DNA from: Amaricoccus macauensis
Lineage (GTDB): Bacteria > Pseudomonadota > Alphaproteobacteria > Rhodobacterales > Rhodobacteraceae
Direction: 5' to 3'
Length of the DNA stretch: 64,000 nt
Assembly: GCF_014201905.1 (NCBI RefSeq)
Contig: NZ_JACHFM010000001.1
Coordinates: 1,502,994-1,566,993, forward strand
Of the stretch, positions 18,992 through 27,882 are shown one piece after another. The notes under the pieces were generated by a model. It was not told the DNA's origin, searched no databases, and was given only the letters and a program-made list of their open reading frames with translations. How positions within the stretch are numbered: the stretch's first letter is position 1; the number at the start of each line of letters is the position of its first letter. A program made the position numbers and the translations under genes.

Positions 18992-19480
18992 ATGACGATT
19001 GCGATGGGTGAGAAGCTGCCCGAGGCGACGCTGCTCGAGATGACCGACGCAGGACTTGCGCCAGTCAGCGTGAGCGAGCTCACCAGCGGGCGGAACGTGG
19101 TGATCTTCGGTTTGCCCGGCGCCTACACCGGAACCTGCTCGACGAAGCATCTGCCGAGTTTCATGCGCGTCGCCGACCAGCTTCGGGCGAAGGGCGTCGA
19201 CGACATCGTCTGCGTCTCGGTGAATGACCCGTTCGTCATGAAGGCGTGGGGCGAGGGCGCGGGGGCCGACAAGGCCGGGATCCGGATGCTGGCCGACGCT
19301 GCCTCGGAACTGACCGGCGCGCTCGGCCTCCGCTTCAGCCGCGCGGAAGCGGGCTTCTACGACCGTTCCAAGCGCTACGCGATGTACGTGGTCGACGGCG
19401 AGGTGAAGGTGCTGAACCTCGAGGCCAACCCCGGCGAGTGCGACATCTCCGGTGGCGAGACCATGCTGGCGGCGATCTGA
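18992..19480 (+). CDS. Peroxiredoxin, Prx5/redoxin type
   Basis: This is a 162-residue thiol peroxidase of the Prx5 class, reducing hydrogen peroxide and organic peroxides in the cytoplasm. The peroxidatic cysteine is Cys49 in [35 protein letters not shown] and [12 protein letters not shown] are typical of bacterial Prx5 proteins, many of which use glutathione or glutaredoxin. The ATG at 18992 is preceded by GGGAAAGGGA. It is monocistronic or leads into ynfA, whose likely start is 5 bases after its stop. Confidence 0.92.
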   Translation: MTIAMGEKLPEATLLEMTDAGLAPVSVSELTSGRNVVIFGLPGAYTGTCSTKHLPSFMRVADQLRAKGVDDIVCVSVNDPFVMKAWGEGAGADKAGIRMLADAASELTGALGLRFSRAEAGFYDRSKRYAMYVVDGEVKVLNLEANPGECDISGGETMLAAI

Positions 19481-19485
19481 CCGGG

Positions 19486-19809
19486 GTGGCGGCGCTCGCG
19501 ATCTACGCGGCCGCCGCGCTCGCGGAAATCGCCGGGTGCTTCGCGGTCTGGATGTGGCTCCGGCAGGGGCACTCCGCGCTCTGGCTTGTCCCCGGCGTCG
19601 TTTCCCTCGTCGCGTTCGCGGCGCTGCTCGCGGCGAGTCCGGCCGATCACGCCGGGCGCGCCTACGCCGCCTATGGCGGCGTCTACGTCGCGGCCTCGCT
19701 CCTCTGGCTCTGGGCGGTAGAGGGAGCGCGGCCGGACCGCTGGGACCTGACCGGCGGTCTCATCTGCCTCGCCGGCGCCGCCGTGGTCCTTTGGGGACCC
19801 AGAGCATGA
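19486..19809 (+). CDS. YnfA-family (UPF0060) membrane protein
   Basis: This 107-residue inner-membrane protein has four hydrophobic segments, matching the size of the YnfA family (about 108 residues). Landmarks are [41 protein letters not shown] and the C-terminal [22 protein letters not shown] longer in-frame open frame begins within the peroxiredoxin gene; the GTG at 19486 gives the correct family length. YnfA members have been linked to small-molecule efflux resembling SMR transporters, but the role here is unknown. Confidence 0.85.
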   Translation: MAALAIYAAAALAEIAGCFAVWMWLRQGHSALWLVPGVVSLVAFAALLAASPADHAGRAYAAYGGVYVAASLLWLWAVEGARPDRWDLTGGLICLAGAAVVLWGPRA

Positions 19810-19993
19810 AATAGTGCGCTCTTTTCGCGTCTGACCCTTGCGTGAATCGGACTTCATGGCTTGAAGGAGGATGGGGACGGATGCCGCGTGGCACGCCGCG
19901 CGAGGTGCAATCCGTCCCGTCTGTGAAACGATTCAACAGACGCGACGCCCACAGCCAGACATGCAGAGGGCCAGACGCGCAGAGGGACTGGGA

Positions 19994-20917
19994 ATGACCG
20001 CAGCGGTACAACCGATGTCGGGTCACGCGAAGGCAGTGACGCTCGGGATCGCCCTGATGGCCGGCGGCTATTTCGTCTTCGCCCTCAATGACGCGCTCGG
20101 CAAGTACCTGGTCGCGACCTTCGGCGTGGCGCAGCTCGTGGCGATTCGCTCCGTTGGCAGCTTCCTCATCCTCGGGCCGATGCTCTGGCGCGCGGGCGTG
20201 AACCCGTTCCGCAACGTCGATCGGCCGGCACTGCAAATCGCGCGCGTGGTGTTCGCCACGCTCGACACCGGGCTCTTCTACGCCGCCTGCGTCTGGATGC
20301 CGCTTGCCGACGTGATGACGTTCTACATGGCCGGACCGATCTATACGCTGCTCGCCGCGCGACTGCTCCTTGGCGAACAGATCGGCTGGCGGCGATGGAG
20401 CGCCATTGCGGTCGGCTTCGTCGGCGTCCTGATCGCTCTCAAGCCCTCGACGGCCACCCTGACGGGTCCGGCGCTGATCGCGCTTATCGGCAGCGTCTGC
20501 TATTCGCTGGCGCTCGTCCTCAACCGGATGCTGGCCGGAACCAGTGGCACGGCCCTGGGGACGTTCCAGACCATCGGCGCGCTGGTGGCCGCCGGTGCGC
20601 TCGCGGTCTTCGACTGGCGGCCGCTCACCGGATCGGGCGTGTTCTGGATGATGTTCCTCGGGGTGGTGGCGATCACCGCGCACCTGATGATCATCCGGGC
20701 CATGAAGCTCGCGCCGGTCGCGGTTCTGGCGCCGTTCCAGTACACGCTGCTGCTCTGGGGCATCGTCATGGGCTGGGCGATCTTCGGCGACGTTCCGGGC
20801 TGGAACGTGCTCGCCGGCGCCGCGGTGATCGTCGCGGCGGGCCTCTTCATCTTCTACCGGGAGCAGACCCTGAAGCCCGAGGTGACGGCGGCAGAGCTGA
20901 CGGCGAACTCGCCCTGA
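19994..20917 (+). CDS. EamA/RhaT-family DMT transporter
   Basis: This 307-residue inner-membrane protein of the drug/metabolite transporter superfamily has about ten hydrophobic helices arranged as two EamA repeats. Landmarks are YFVFALNDALGKYLVATFGVAQ in the first helix pair, FYMAGPIYTLLAARLLLGEQ closing the first repeat, and LLLWGIVMGWAIFGDVPGWNVLAGAAVIVAAG closing the second. The ATG at 19994 is preceded by AGGGA. The exported compound cannot be inferred. It is convergent with map, with 16 bases between the stops. Confidence 0.88.
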   Translation: MTAAVQPMSGHAKAVTLGIALMAGGYFVFALNDALGKYLVATFGVAQLVAIRSVGSFLILGPMLWRAGVNPFRNVDRPALQIARVVFATLDTGLFYAACVWMPLADVMTFYMAGPIYTLLAARLLLGEQIGWRRWSAIAVGFVGVLIALKPSTATLTGPALIALIGSVCYSLALVLNRMLAGTSGTALGTFQTIGALVAAGALAVFDWRPLTGSGVFWMMFLGVVAITAHLMIIRAMKLAPVAVLAPFQYTLLLWGIVMGWAIFGDVPGWNVLAGAAVIVAAGLFIFYREQTLKPEVTAAELTANSP

Positions 20918-20933
20918 GCCCCCCGCCCGGAGC

Positions 20934-21800
20934 TCAGTCCGCCTTGCGATCCCACGTCGGGTGGAAACGGTCCGTCGGCGAGAGCGTGAAGATCTCGCAG
21001 CCGGTCTCGGTGACACCCACTGCGTGCTCGAACTGCGCCGAGAGCGAGCGGTCCCTGGTCACGGCAGTCCAGTCGTCGTCGAGGATCTTCGTCTCCGGCC
21101 GGCCGAGGTTGATCATCGGCTCGATGGTGAAGAACATCCCCGGCTCCAGCACCGGCCCGGACCCCCAGCGGCCATAGTGCAGCACGTTCGGCGTGGCGTG
21201 GAACACCCGGCCGATGCCGTGACCGCAGAAGTCACGGACCACCGAGCAGCGATGGCCCTCGGCAAAGCGCTGGATCGCGGCACCGATGTCACCGAAGGTA
21301 TTGCCGGGCACGACCTGGGCGATCCCCTCCATCAAGGCGTCGTGGGTGATGTCGATCAGCCGCTCGGACTTGCGGGCCGGCTTGCCCGCCACATACATCC
21401 GACTCGAGTCGCCGAACCAGCCGTCGACGATGACCGTGACGTCGATGTTCAGGATGTCACCGTCCTTCAGGAACGGCGAAGGGGCGCCCTGCGTGCGCAC
21501 GTTTGACGGGATCCCGTGGCAGACCACGTGGTTGATCGAGATGCAGCTGGCGTGCTGATAGCCCTTGTAGCCGACGGTGGCCGAGGTGGCGCCCGCGGCG
21601 CGGATCATCTCGTGGATCTGCGAGTCGAGCTCGCCCGTGCTCACCCCCGGCATGACGGCCGGGGCAATCCTGTCGAGGATGTCCGCCACCAGACGCCCGG
21701 CAACACGCATCCCGGCAAAATCTTCGGGATTGTGCAAGCGAATGCCGTCCTTGTTCAGGCGGCCAGTCAACATCTGATCCAAAGCGGACACTCCGAGCAT
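20934..21800 (-). CDS. map: Type I methionine aminopeptidase
   Basis: Map removes the initiator methionine from nascent proteins and uses a dinuclear metal centre. The 288-residue product shows SISINHVVCHGIP, ILNIDVTVIVDGWFGDSSRMY (two metal-binding Asp), DFCGHGIGRVFHATPNV (metal His) and MFFTIEPMINLG (metal Glu), in the normal order. The usual length is 260-275, so the first 9-10 residues may be extra; an internal ATG (MLTGRLNKDGIRLHN) is a possible start. It forms a leftward pair with sfsA (gap of about 50 bases). Confidence 0.94.
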   Translation of the reverse strand: MLGVSALDQMLTGRLNKDGIRLHNPEDFAGMRVAGRLVADILDRIAPAVMPGVSTGELDSQIHEMIRAAGATSATVGYKGYQHASCISINHVVCHGIPSNVRTQGAPSPFLKDGDILNIDVTVIVDGWFGDSSRMYVAGKPARKSERLIDITHDALMEGIAQVVPGNTFGDIGAAIQRFAEGHRCSVVRDFCGHGIGRVFHATPNVLHYGRWGSGPVLEPGMFFTIEPMINLGRPETKILDDDWTAVTRDRSLSAQFEHAVGVTETGCEIFTLSPTDRFHPTWDRKAD

Positions 21801-21850
21801 GATCCACTGATGTAGATCTCCGCTCGTAGTTTTGCAAATGGCCGAGGCAA

Positions 21851-22555
21851 TTATGCCAGCGCCGGCAGCGGCTGATCCAGCGTGATCCCCAACCTGTCAA
21901 TTCGGGTGGTGTGCACCAGCACTTCCACGCCCTGCGCCCGCGCGGCCGCATAGGCGGCGGCATAGGCCGGATCGAGATCGCCGGAGACCGCGAACCGGTC
22001 GCAGTCCGTCCGCTGCACCACGTAGAGCATGACGGCGCGATGGCCCTCGGCCACCATCGCGGCGAGATCGGCGAGATGGCGCGCGCCCCGGGCGGTGACG
22101 CTGTCGGGAAACTCGGCGAGGCGTCCCGTCCGGCGCAGGTGGACGTTCTTCACCTCGACATAGGCGTCAGGGCGCCCCTCCGCCGAGAGCAGGAAGTCGA
22201 CCCGGCTCTTCGTGGCATAACGCACCTCCGGGCGGATCCGCTGATAGCCGGTCAGTCCCGGGATGCGATCCTCGGCCAGCGCCTCGGCGACGATGCGGTT
22301 CGGCAGGCTGGTGTCGATGCCCGCGAGATGGCCGTCCGGCAGCTCCACGAGCCGCCACGACCAGGCCAGCGCCCGGCGGGGATCAGGGACATGCTCGAGC
22401 CAGACGGTAACGCCCGGATCCTTCAGGCCGAGCATGGCACCGGGGTTGGCGCAATGCGCGGTTACAGCGCGGCCGTCGTCGAGGATGACGTCAGCCAGAA
22501 AGCGTTTATACCGCTGCACGAGGCGGCCGCGAACGAGGGGGGTGGCAAAGCGCAT
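21851..22555 (-). CDS. sfsA: SfsA family protein (sugar fermentation stimulation homologue)
   Basis: This 234-residue SfsA-family protein is thought to be a nuclease-like DNA-binding protein of uncertain physiological role. Landmarks are RLVQRYKRFLADVILDDG, TAHCANPGAMLGL, SRVDFLLS, YVEVKNVHL (Glu and Lys of the nuclease-like core) and PDSVTARGARHLADL. The open frame extends to 22720, but the ATG at 22555 yields MRFATPLVRGRLVQRYKRF, the usual N-terminus. It is divergent from the molybdopterin-binding-domain gene, with 52 bases between starts. Confidence 0.92.
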   Translation of the reverse strand: MRFATPLVRGRLVQRYKRFLADVILDDGRAVTAHCANPGAMLGLKDPGVTVWLEHVPDPRRALAWSWRLVELPDGHLAGIDTSLPNRIVAEALAEDRIPGLTGYQRIRPEVRYATKSRVDFLLSAEGRPDAYVEVKNVHLRRTGRLAEFPDSVTARGARHLADLAAMVAEGHRAVMLYVVQRTDCDRFAVSGDLDPAYAAAYAAARAQGVEVLVHTTRIDRLGITLDQPLPALA

Positions 22556-22607
22556 GACGCTCCCTTGGCGCAAGGCTCGCCCGAGAACAAGCGCAAGGAC
22601 GACCCCG

Positions 22608-23339
22608 ATGCCCAATCCTACGGCCGCGATGCTGACGATCGGCGACGAGATCCTCTCGGGCCGGACCCGGGACGCGAACATGCCGCATCTGGCGCTGAAG
22701 CTCGGGGAGAAGGGCATCACGCTGGCGGAGGCGCGGGTGGTGCCGGACGTGGCCGAGGAGATTTCCGGCGCGGTGAACGCGCTCCGGGCGCGCTACGATC
22801 ATGTCTTCACCTCGGGCGGCATCGGGCCGACGCACGACGACATCACCGCCGACTGCGTGGCCGCAGCCTTCGGGGTGGGCATCGACGTGCGCGAGGACGC
22901 CCGGGCGATCCTCGCGACGAACTACGCGAACCCGGATGTCGACCTGAACCCCGCACGGCTGCGCATGGCGCGCATCCCGGACGGCGCAACGCTGATCGAC
23001 AACCCGGTCTCGAAGGCCCCGGGGTTCTCCATCGGCAACGTCCACGTCATGGCGGGCGTGCCCGCCGTCTTCGAGGCGATGGTGGCGAGCCTCCTGCCGA
23101 AGCTGACCGGCGGGGCGCCGCTCCTCAGCGAGACCGTGCAGGTCATGCGGCCCGAAGGCGTTCTGGCGGGGCCGCTCGGGGCGATCGCCACCGCGCACCC
23201 GGAGGTGTCGATCGGCTGCTACCCCTTCAGCCGGGAAGGGGTCTTCGGAGCGACCCTCGTGGCGCGCAGCACCGACGCCCCGGCCCTCGCCCGCGTGGCC
23301 GAGGCGCTTCGGGCACTGAAGGCCGCGATCGAGGCCTGA
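22608..23339 (+). CDS. CinA-type/molybdopterin-binding domain protein
   Basis: This 243-residue protein has the MoCF/MoaB-Mog fold found in the N-terminal half of CinA. Landmarks are AMLTIGDEILSGRTRDANM, VFTSGGIGPTHDDITADCVAAAF and VHVMAGVPAVFEAM. The C-terminal CinA amidase domain is absent, as in many alphaproteobacterial stand-alone versions. The activity may be nucleotide pyrophosphatase-like (COG1058), but is not certain. AAGGAC precedes the ATG at 22608; the open frame upstream of that point overlaps sfsA and is ignored. Confidence 0.88.
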   Translation: MPNPTAAMLTIGDEILSGRTRDANMPHLALKLGEKGITLAEARVVPDVAEEISGAVNALRARYDHVFTSGGIGPTHDDITADCVAAAFGVGIDVREDARAILATNYANPDVDLNPARLRMARIPDGATLIDNPVSKAPGFSIGNVHVMAGVPAVFEAMVASLLPKLTGGAPLLSETVQVMRPEGVLAGPLGAIATAHPEVSIGCYPFSREGVFGATLVARSTDAPALARVAEALRALKAAIEA

Positions 23340-23468
23340 GCACACGTATTACGACGGCCCCCACCAGCCCGTTGCCGCAACCCGGAAAAGCTGTCTGAAT
23401 GACCGGCGGCGCCCATGGGGAAAACCGGAGCGCCTGCCGGAACGACCGGCCAACAGGGGAGATGAAAA

Positions 23469-24440
23469 ATGATCGCTCGGACCGGGGCCATCGGCCTTCT
23501 CGCCGCGACGCTGATCGCCAGCGCGGCCGTCGCGGCGGACAAGGTAACGGTGGCCTATTTCCTCGAATGGCCGACCGCCAACCAGGTCGCGCAGGTCGAC
23601 AAGACCTATGACAAGGAGCTCGGCGTCGAGGTCGAATGGCGTGCCTTCGGCAACGGCAACGAGATGACCCAGGCGATGGTCTCGGGTGACGTGGATATCG
23701 CCTACAGCCAGGGCTTCGTGCCGTTCGTCGTCGGCGTGACCAGTGGCGCGCCGCTGAAGCTTGTGGGGATCGCGGTCACCTATGCCGAGAACGATCTCTG
23801 CATCGTGCGTGATGATGCCGGCATCACCAAGGACAACGCCAGGGAGCTCGAGGGCAAGAAGGTGGCGACTCCGACCGGCAACGTCACGCACTACAAGCTG
23901 CTTCGCACCCTGACCCACCTCGGCGTCGATCCGGCGAAGGTCGACATCGTGCAGATGAACGGCGCCGACGCCGCAGTGGCGCTCGTCCGTGGCGACGTGG
24001 TGATGGCCTGCGCCTTCGGCGGCCCGATCGACCGGATGCGGACCGTCGGCAAGCCGCTGATGACCGGCGCCGAACAGGAAGCGGTCGGCATCAACACCTT
24101 CGACATCGTCTCGGCGACCGACAGCTTCGCGGCCGAGCACCCGGACCTCCTGAGAAAGTTCCTCGCGGTGACCGACGCGGCCAACGCCGCTTACGCCAAG
24201 GATCCGAGCGCCGTCTACGAGGTGGTCTCCGGCGCCGCCGGCATGGACCTCGACGCTACCAAGGCGATGATGGCGAACTTCAGCTTCCCGTCGAACGAGG
24301 AACAGCTCTCCGCGAACTGGCTCGGGGGCGGCGTGCAAGAGGCCGCGAAGGGCGTGGCGGACGTGATGACGGCGACGGGCAATCTCGACAAGCCCCTCGA
24401 CGACTACTCGAAGTTCGTCGATCCAAGCTTCCTGAAGTAA
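23469..24440 (+). CDS. TauA-type ABC transporter substrate-binding protein
   Basis: This is a 323-residue periplasmic protein with a signal peptide (MIARTGAIGLLAATLIASAAVAA) and the NitT/TauT binding-protein fold. Landmarks are VAYFLEWPTANQVA, EMTQAMVSGDVDIAYSQG, LEGKKVATPTGNVTHYKL and ADAAVALVRGDVVMACAFGG. It heads a four-gene rightward operon with the ATPase, permease and a DUF1349 protein. Taurine is a plausible substrate because a probable taurine catabolic pair, aminotransferase and xsc, lies at 61.6-64 kb; the sequence alone does not exclude other sulfonates or amines. Confidence 0.85.
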   Translation: MIARTGAIGLLAATLIASAAVAADKVTVAYFLEWPTANQVAQVDKTYDKELGVEVEWRAFGNGNEMTQAMVSGDVDIAYSQGFVPFVVGVTSGAPLKLVGIAVTYAENDLCIVRDDAGITKDNARELEGKKVATPTGNVTHYKLLRTLTHLGVDPAKVDIVQMNGADAAVALVRGDVVMACAFGGPIDRMRTVGKPLMTGAEQEAVGINTFDIVSATDSFAAEHPDLLRKFLAVTDAANAAYAKDPSAVYEVVSGAAGMDLDATKAMMANFSFPSNEEQLSANWLGGGVQEAAKGVADVMTATGNLDKPLDDYSKFVDPSFLK

Positions 24441-24449
24441 GCCGCCACC

Positions 24450-25256
24450 GTGGCCGGCATTCGCATCGAGGACCTCTCGATGGTCTACACGCTGCCGGGG
24501 GGCGGCAGCGTGCGGGCGCTCGAACACGTGGCGCTCGACATCCCGGAAGGCCAGATGGTCGCGATCCTCGGGCCCTCGGGGTGCGGCAAGACCACGCTCC
24601 TGAACATCGTTGCCGGGTTCCTGAAGCCCACCTCCGGGGCAGTGGTGGTGGGTGGCCGGAGGGTGACCGGCCCCGGCGCCGAGCGCGGCATGGTGTTCCA
24701 GCAGGGTGCGCTCTTCGAGTGGATGTCCGTCGCGGAGAACGTGGGCTTCGGCCCGCGCATGGCCGGACGCGCCCGGCGCGAGGCCGACGCCCTGGTCGCC
24801 GAACTTCTCCGCCGGGTGGGCCTCGGGGGGTTCGCCGACACACCGGTCTACCGGCTGTCGGGCGGGATGCAGCAACGGGTGGCGCTCGCCCGCTGTCTCG
24901 CGAACGATCCGGGCGTCATCCTGATGGACGAGCCGCTGGGCGCCCTCGACGCGCTCACCCGCGAGAGGATGCAGGGTCTCGTGCTCCGGCTCTGGAAAGA
25001 GACGGGCAAGACGATCGTGCTCATCACCCACTCCGTCGAGGAGGCGCTCTTCCTCGGCGAGCGGCTGATCGTCATGGCGCCACGGCCGGGGCGCGTCATC
25101 CGCGACATGGCCTTGCCGTTTGCCGAGATGGCGCTCCGGACCGAGGCCCGGACGGTGAAGGCTTCCGCCGACTTCGTGCAGGTGCGCGAGGAGGTGCTTT
25201 CGATGATCTGGAGCATGGAGGAAGAGATCATGGGCGGGGCGCAGGATGTCACATGA
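24450..25256 (+). CDS. TauB-type ABC transporter ATP-binding protein
   Basis: This 268-residue ATPase powers the TauABC-type importer. It shows Walker A LGPSGCGKTTLLNIV (about residue 41), signature YRLSGGMQQRVALARCLA, Walker B VILMDEPLGALDALTRERM and the switch His in IVLITHSVEEAL. The start is GTG, 9 bases after the binding-protein stop. Its last 11 bases overlap the permease gene, so it sits in the middle of a tightly coupled operon. Confidence 0.92.
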   Translation: MAGIRIEDLSMVYTLPGGGSVRALEHVALDIPEGQMVAILGPSGCGKTTLLNIVAGFLKPTSGAVVVGGRRVTGPGAERGMVFQQGALFEWMSVAENVGFGPRMAGRARREADALVAELLRRVGLGGFADTPVYRLSGGMQQRVALARCLANDPGVILMDEPLGALDALTRERMQGLVLRLWKETGKTIVLITHSVEEALFLGERLIVMAPRPGRVIRDMALPFAEMALRTEARTVKASADFVQVREEVLSMIWSMEEEIMGGAQDVT

Positions 25257-26106
25257 ACCCGGCCGCCTCGCGATCTGGCTCGGCCTCGCCGACGGACCGC
25301 TGACACAGGCAAAGACCGTGCGTTTCGGCGACGCGAGTGCCATCCGTTCGGGACGGATCTGGTCGATCCTGATTGTCGTCGTTCTCGTCGGGCTCTGGGC
25401 GATCGCCTCGCGCCACGGCTGGATCCCCGCGTTCTACTGGCCGCCGATCGGCGCCACATGGGACCGGCTGGTCAGGCTCGCCACCGAAGGTTTCCGCAAT
25501 GTGCCGCTCTGGGAGCATGTGGGCATCAGCGTGTTTCGCGTGCTCTCGGGTGTCTTCTTCGGCGCGCTCATCGGGATCCCCCTCGGCTTCGCCATGGGGC
25601 TCTCGTCGGTGGCGCGCGGGCTCTTCGACCCGGTCGTCGAGTTCATGCGGCCGATCCCGCCGCTTGCGCTCATCCCGCTCATCATCCTGTGGTTCGGCAT
25701 CGGCGAGGTGGCGAAGATCGTCCTCCTGTTCCTCGCGGCACTCTTCATCATGACGCTGGCGGCCCGCGCCGGCGTCTCGGGCGTCGCGATCACCAAGGTC
25801 CACGCCGCCTACTCGCTCGGGGCATCGCGGATGCAGATTCTGCGGCACGTGATCCTGCCAAACGCTCTGCCGGAGATCTTCACCGGGCTTCGCACCTCGA
25901 TGGGCGTCTGCTGGAGCACCGTGGTCGCGGCGGAACTCGTCGCCGCTGACAGGGGGCTTGGCTCGATGATCATGATCGCCAAGAACTTCCTGCAAACCGA
26001 CACGGTGGTGATCGGCATCGTCCTCATCGGCCTCATCGGCTACGGCATCGAGCTGCTCATGCGCTGGACCGAACGGCGGCTGGTGCCGTGGAAGACCGGG
26101 GCATGA
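25246..26106 (+). CDS. TauC-type ABC transporter permease
   Basis: This 286-residue inner-membrane permease of the NitT/TauT class has a cytoplasmic N-terminus of about 40 residues and about six hydrophobic helices. RPIPPLALIPLIILWFGIGE is the class signature, and the EAA-type coupling loop appears as KVHAAYSLGASRMQILRHVILPNALPEI. Its start overlaps the ATPase by 11 bases and its stop overlaps the DUF1349 gene by 4, showing translational coupling through the operon. Confidence 0.92.
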   Translation: MSHEPGRLAIWLGLADGPLTQAKTVRFGDASAIRSGRIWSILIVVVLVGLWAIASRHGWIPAFYWPPIGATWDRLVRLATEGFRNVPLWEHVGISVFRVLSGVFFGALIGIPLGFAMGLSSVARGLFDPVVEFMRPIPPLALIPLIILWFGIGEVAKIVLLFLAALFIMTLAARAGVSGVAITKVHAAYSLGASRMQILRHVILPNALPEIFTGLRTSMGVCWSTVVAAELVAADRGLGSMIMIAKNFLQTDTVVIGIVLIGLIGYGIELLMRWTERRLVPWKTGA

Positions 26107-26669
26107 CCGGCATGGAATGGCTGAACGAGCCCCCGGCATGGCGGGAGGAAGCGGACGCGCTCCACGTCACGACCGGCGGGCGCACGGATTTCTGGCGGCG
26201 GACGCACTACGGCTTCATCCGTGACGATGGTCACGCCCGGCTGGCCCACGCCGAGGGAGATTTCGCGGCGGAGGTGACGTTCCGGGGCGCGTACTCCGAA
26301 CTCTACGATCAGGCCGGGCTGATGCTCCGCCTCGATGCCGAGACCTGGATCAAGGCCGGGATCGAGTTCGTCGGCGGACGCCGGATGTTGAGTGTGGTCG
26401 TGACACGCGAGGTGTCCGACTGGTCGACAATGCCATGCCCGAGCGACGCCGACTGGATCCGCCTGCGACTGACGCGGATCGGATCAGCCGTGCATGTCCA
26501 TTGGGCGGAGGCGATCGAACCCGCATCCTGGCGGATGCTGCGCCTCGCGTTCTTTCCCCTGGGTCAGGCAGGCGTCGGGCCCATGTGCTGCTCGCCGCAG
26601 AGGGCCGGCTTCGAGGCGTCATTTCGCGGCTTCGCGATCTCGCCGCCCGAGACCCCGGAAGAGGGATGA
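26103..26669 (+). CDS. DUF1349-like concanavalin-fold protein
   Basis: This is a 188-residue cytoplasmic protein similar to DUF1349/YesU-type beta-sandwich proteins. Landmarks are WLNEPPAWREEADALHVTTG, TDFWRRTHYGFIRDDGH, YDQAGLMLRLDAETWIKAGI and the C-terminal GPMCCSPQRAGFEASFRGF. The family usually looks like a carbohydrate-binding or lectin-like fold without known activity. The start ATG overlaps the permease stop, so it belongs to the importer operon, which is an unusual setting for it. A convergent hairpin follows its stop. Confidence 0.75.
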   Translation: MTGMEWLNEPPAWREEADALHVTTGGRTDFWRRTHYGFIRDDGHARLAHAEGDFAAEVTFRGAYSELYDQAGLMLRLDAETWIKAGIEFVGGRRMLSVVVTREVSDWSTMPCPSDADWIRLRLTRIGSAVHVHWAEAIEPASWRMLRLAFFPLGQAGVGPMCCSPQRAGFEASFRGFAISPPETPEEG

Positions 26670-26671
26670 CG

Positions 26672-26713
26672 CACCTTGCGCCCGGTCGGGGGGATCCCGC
26701 CGGGCGCAAGGTG
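26672..26713 (+). terminator. Long perfect hairpin after DUF1349 gene
   Basis: CACCTTGCGCCCGG at 26672-26685 pairs perfectly with CCGGGCGCAAGGTG at 26700-26713, a 14-base stem over a 14-base loop. It starts 2 bases after the stop codon of the importer operon. The downstream bases are A-rich, not T-rich, so it is not a classical rightward terminator but would protect the 3' end. Confidence 0.6.
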
Positions 26714-26743
26714 AAAAAGGACCGGTCCCGGACAGGGGCCGGT
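26714..26743 (-). terminator. Intrinsic terminator of the minCDE operon
   Basis: On the minus strand ACCGGCCCC (26743-26735) pairs with GGGACCGGT (26729-26721), with one G-U pair and a 5-base loop, and is followed by CCTTTTT down to 26714. It lies just past the minE stop at 26749 and fits a Rho-independent terminator for the leftward min transcript. Confidence 0.75.
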
Positions 26744-26748
26744 CGGGA

Positions 26749-27030
26749 TCAGGCCGCGCCGCGCGCCTCGGCGCCGCTCTTGCCGGGCAGCTCGATATTG
26801 ATCTCGAGCGTCGAAAGCTCCTCGCCGCGCTCAAGCTTGATGTCGACGCCCTCGTCGCCCACCCGCATGTAGCGCTGGATCACCTCGAGGATGTCGCGCT
26901 GGAGCATCGGCAGATACTCCGGGCTCGACCGGTCGGTGCGCTCATGGGAGAGCAGGATCTGCAGCCGTTCCTTGGCGGAGTCGGCCGAGGTGAGGTTTCG
27001 GGGTCGCCGGAAAAAGTTGAGCATGCTCAT
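26749..27030 (-). CDS. minE: Cell division topological specificity factor MinE
   Basis: MinE drives MinCD oscillation by stimulating the MinD ATPase at the membrane. The 93-residue product begins MSMLNFFRRPRNLTSADSA with the N-terminal membrane/MinD-binding segment, then AKERLQILLSHERTD and QRDILEVIQRYMRV, the conserved anti-MinCD and dimer parts. An upstream in-frame GTG adds only five residues. It is the last gene of the minC-minD-minE operon, 11 bases after minD, and is followed by an intrinsic terminator. Confidence 0.95.
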   Translation of the reverse strand: MSMLNFFRRPRNLTSADSAKERLQILLSHERTDRSSPEYLPMLQRDILEVIQRYMRVGDEGVDIKLERGEELSTLEINIELPGKSGAEARGAA

Positions 27031-27041
27031 GCCGTCACCCC

Positions 27042-27854
27042 TCACGCCGTCCGCCGCAGGAGCCGCTGGAACAGGCCCTGACGTTCGGGCTGGATCTTCA
27101 TTTCCAGCTGCTCGCCGATCAGACGCGACACGGCGTCCTCATAGGCCTTCCCGGCATTCGACTTGGTGTCGAATGTGACGGGCGTGCCGACGTTGGACGC
27201 CTTCAGGACCGCGGTGCTCTCGGGGATGATGCCGAGGAGCGGGATCGACAGGATCTCGAGGATGTCATCGACCTTCATCATCTCGCCACGGGCGACACGC
27301 GCCGGGTCGTAGCGGGTCAGCAGCAGGTGCGACTTGACCTCGCCCTCGCCCTTCTCGGCGCGGTTGGTCTTGGCCGACAGCAGGCCGAGCACGCGGTCGC
27401 TGTCACGAACCGACGAGACTTCCGGGTTGGTCACGACGACGGCCTCGTCGGCGTAGTACATCGCGAGATGCGCGCCGCGCTCGATGCCCGCCGGGCTGTC
27501 GCAGATGATGTAATCGAACTGTTCGCGCAGTTCGTTCAGCACCTTCTCGACACCCTCCTTGGTCAGCGCGTCCTTGTCACGCGTCTGCGAGGTGGGCAGG
27601 ATCGACAGGTTTTCGAGGCGACGGTCGGTGATCAGCGCCTGCTTGATCTTCGCATCGCCCTGAATGACGTTGATGAAGTCGAACACCACCCGGCGCTCGC
27701 ACCCCATGATCATGTCGAGATTGCGCAGACCCACGTCGAAATCGATGACGACGGTCTTCTTCCCGCGCATCGCGAGACCTGCGCCGATGGCGGCAGTGGA
27801 GGTCGTCTTGCCGACGCCGCCCTTACCGGAAGTGACTACGATGATCTTGGCCAA
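27042..27854 (-). CDS. minD: Septum site-determining ATPase MinD
   Basis: MinD is the membrane-associated ATPase of the division-site selection system. The 270-residue product has the deviant Walker A SGKGGVGKTTSTAAIG (about residues 9-24), VVIDFDVGLRNLDMIMG, ICDSPAGIE and the C-terminal amphipathic membrane anchor GLFQRLLRRTA. The chosen start is TTG at 27854 (LAKIIVVTSGKGG) with GGGAG about 8 bases upstream; the open frame extends 16 codons further, but those residues are not family-like. Confidence 0.95.
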   Translation of the reverse strand: MAKIIVVTSGKGGVGKTTSTAAIGAGLAMRGKKTVVIDFDVGLRNLDMIMGCERRVVFDFINVIQGDAKIKQALITDRRLENLSILPTSQTRDKDALTKEGVEKVLNELREQFDYIICDSPAGIERGAHLAMYYADEAVVVTNPEVSSVRDSDRVLGLLSAKTNRAEKGEGEVKSHLLLTRYDPARVARGEMMKVDDILEILSIPLLGIIPESTAVLKASNVGTPVTFDTKSNAGKAYEDAVSRLIGEQLEMKIQPERQGLFQRLLRRTA

Positions 27855-27882
27855 ACGATGCTCCCTTATTCGATGCTGCGGG

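Noticed and set aside
23349-25343. 664-codon leftward open frame opposite the TauAB-type genes
   Set aside because: Antisense shadow; the sense strand has a signal peptide, Walker motifs and a compact operon.
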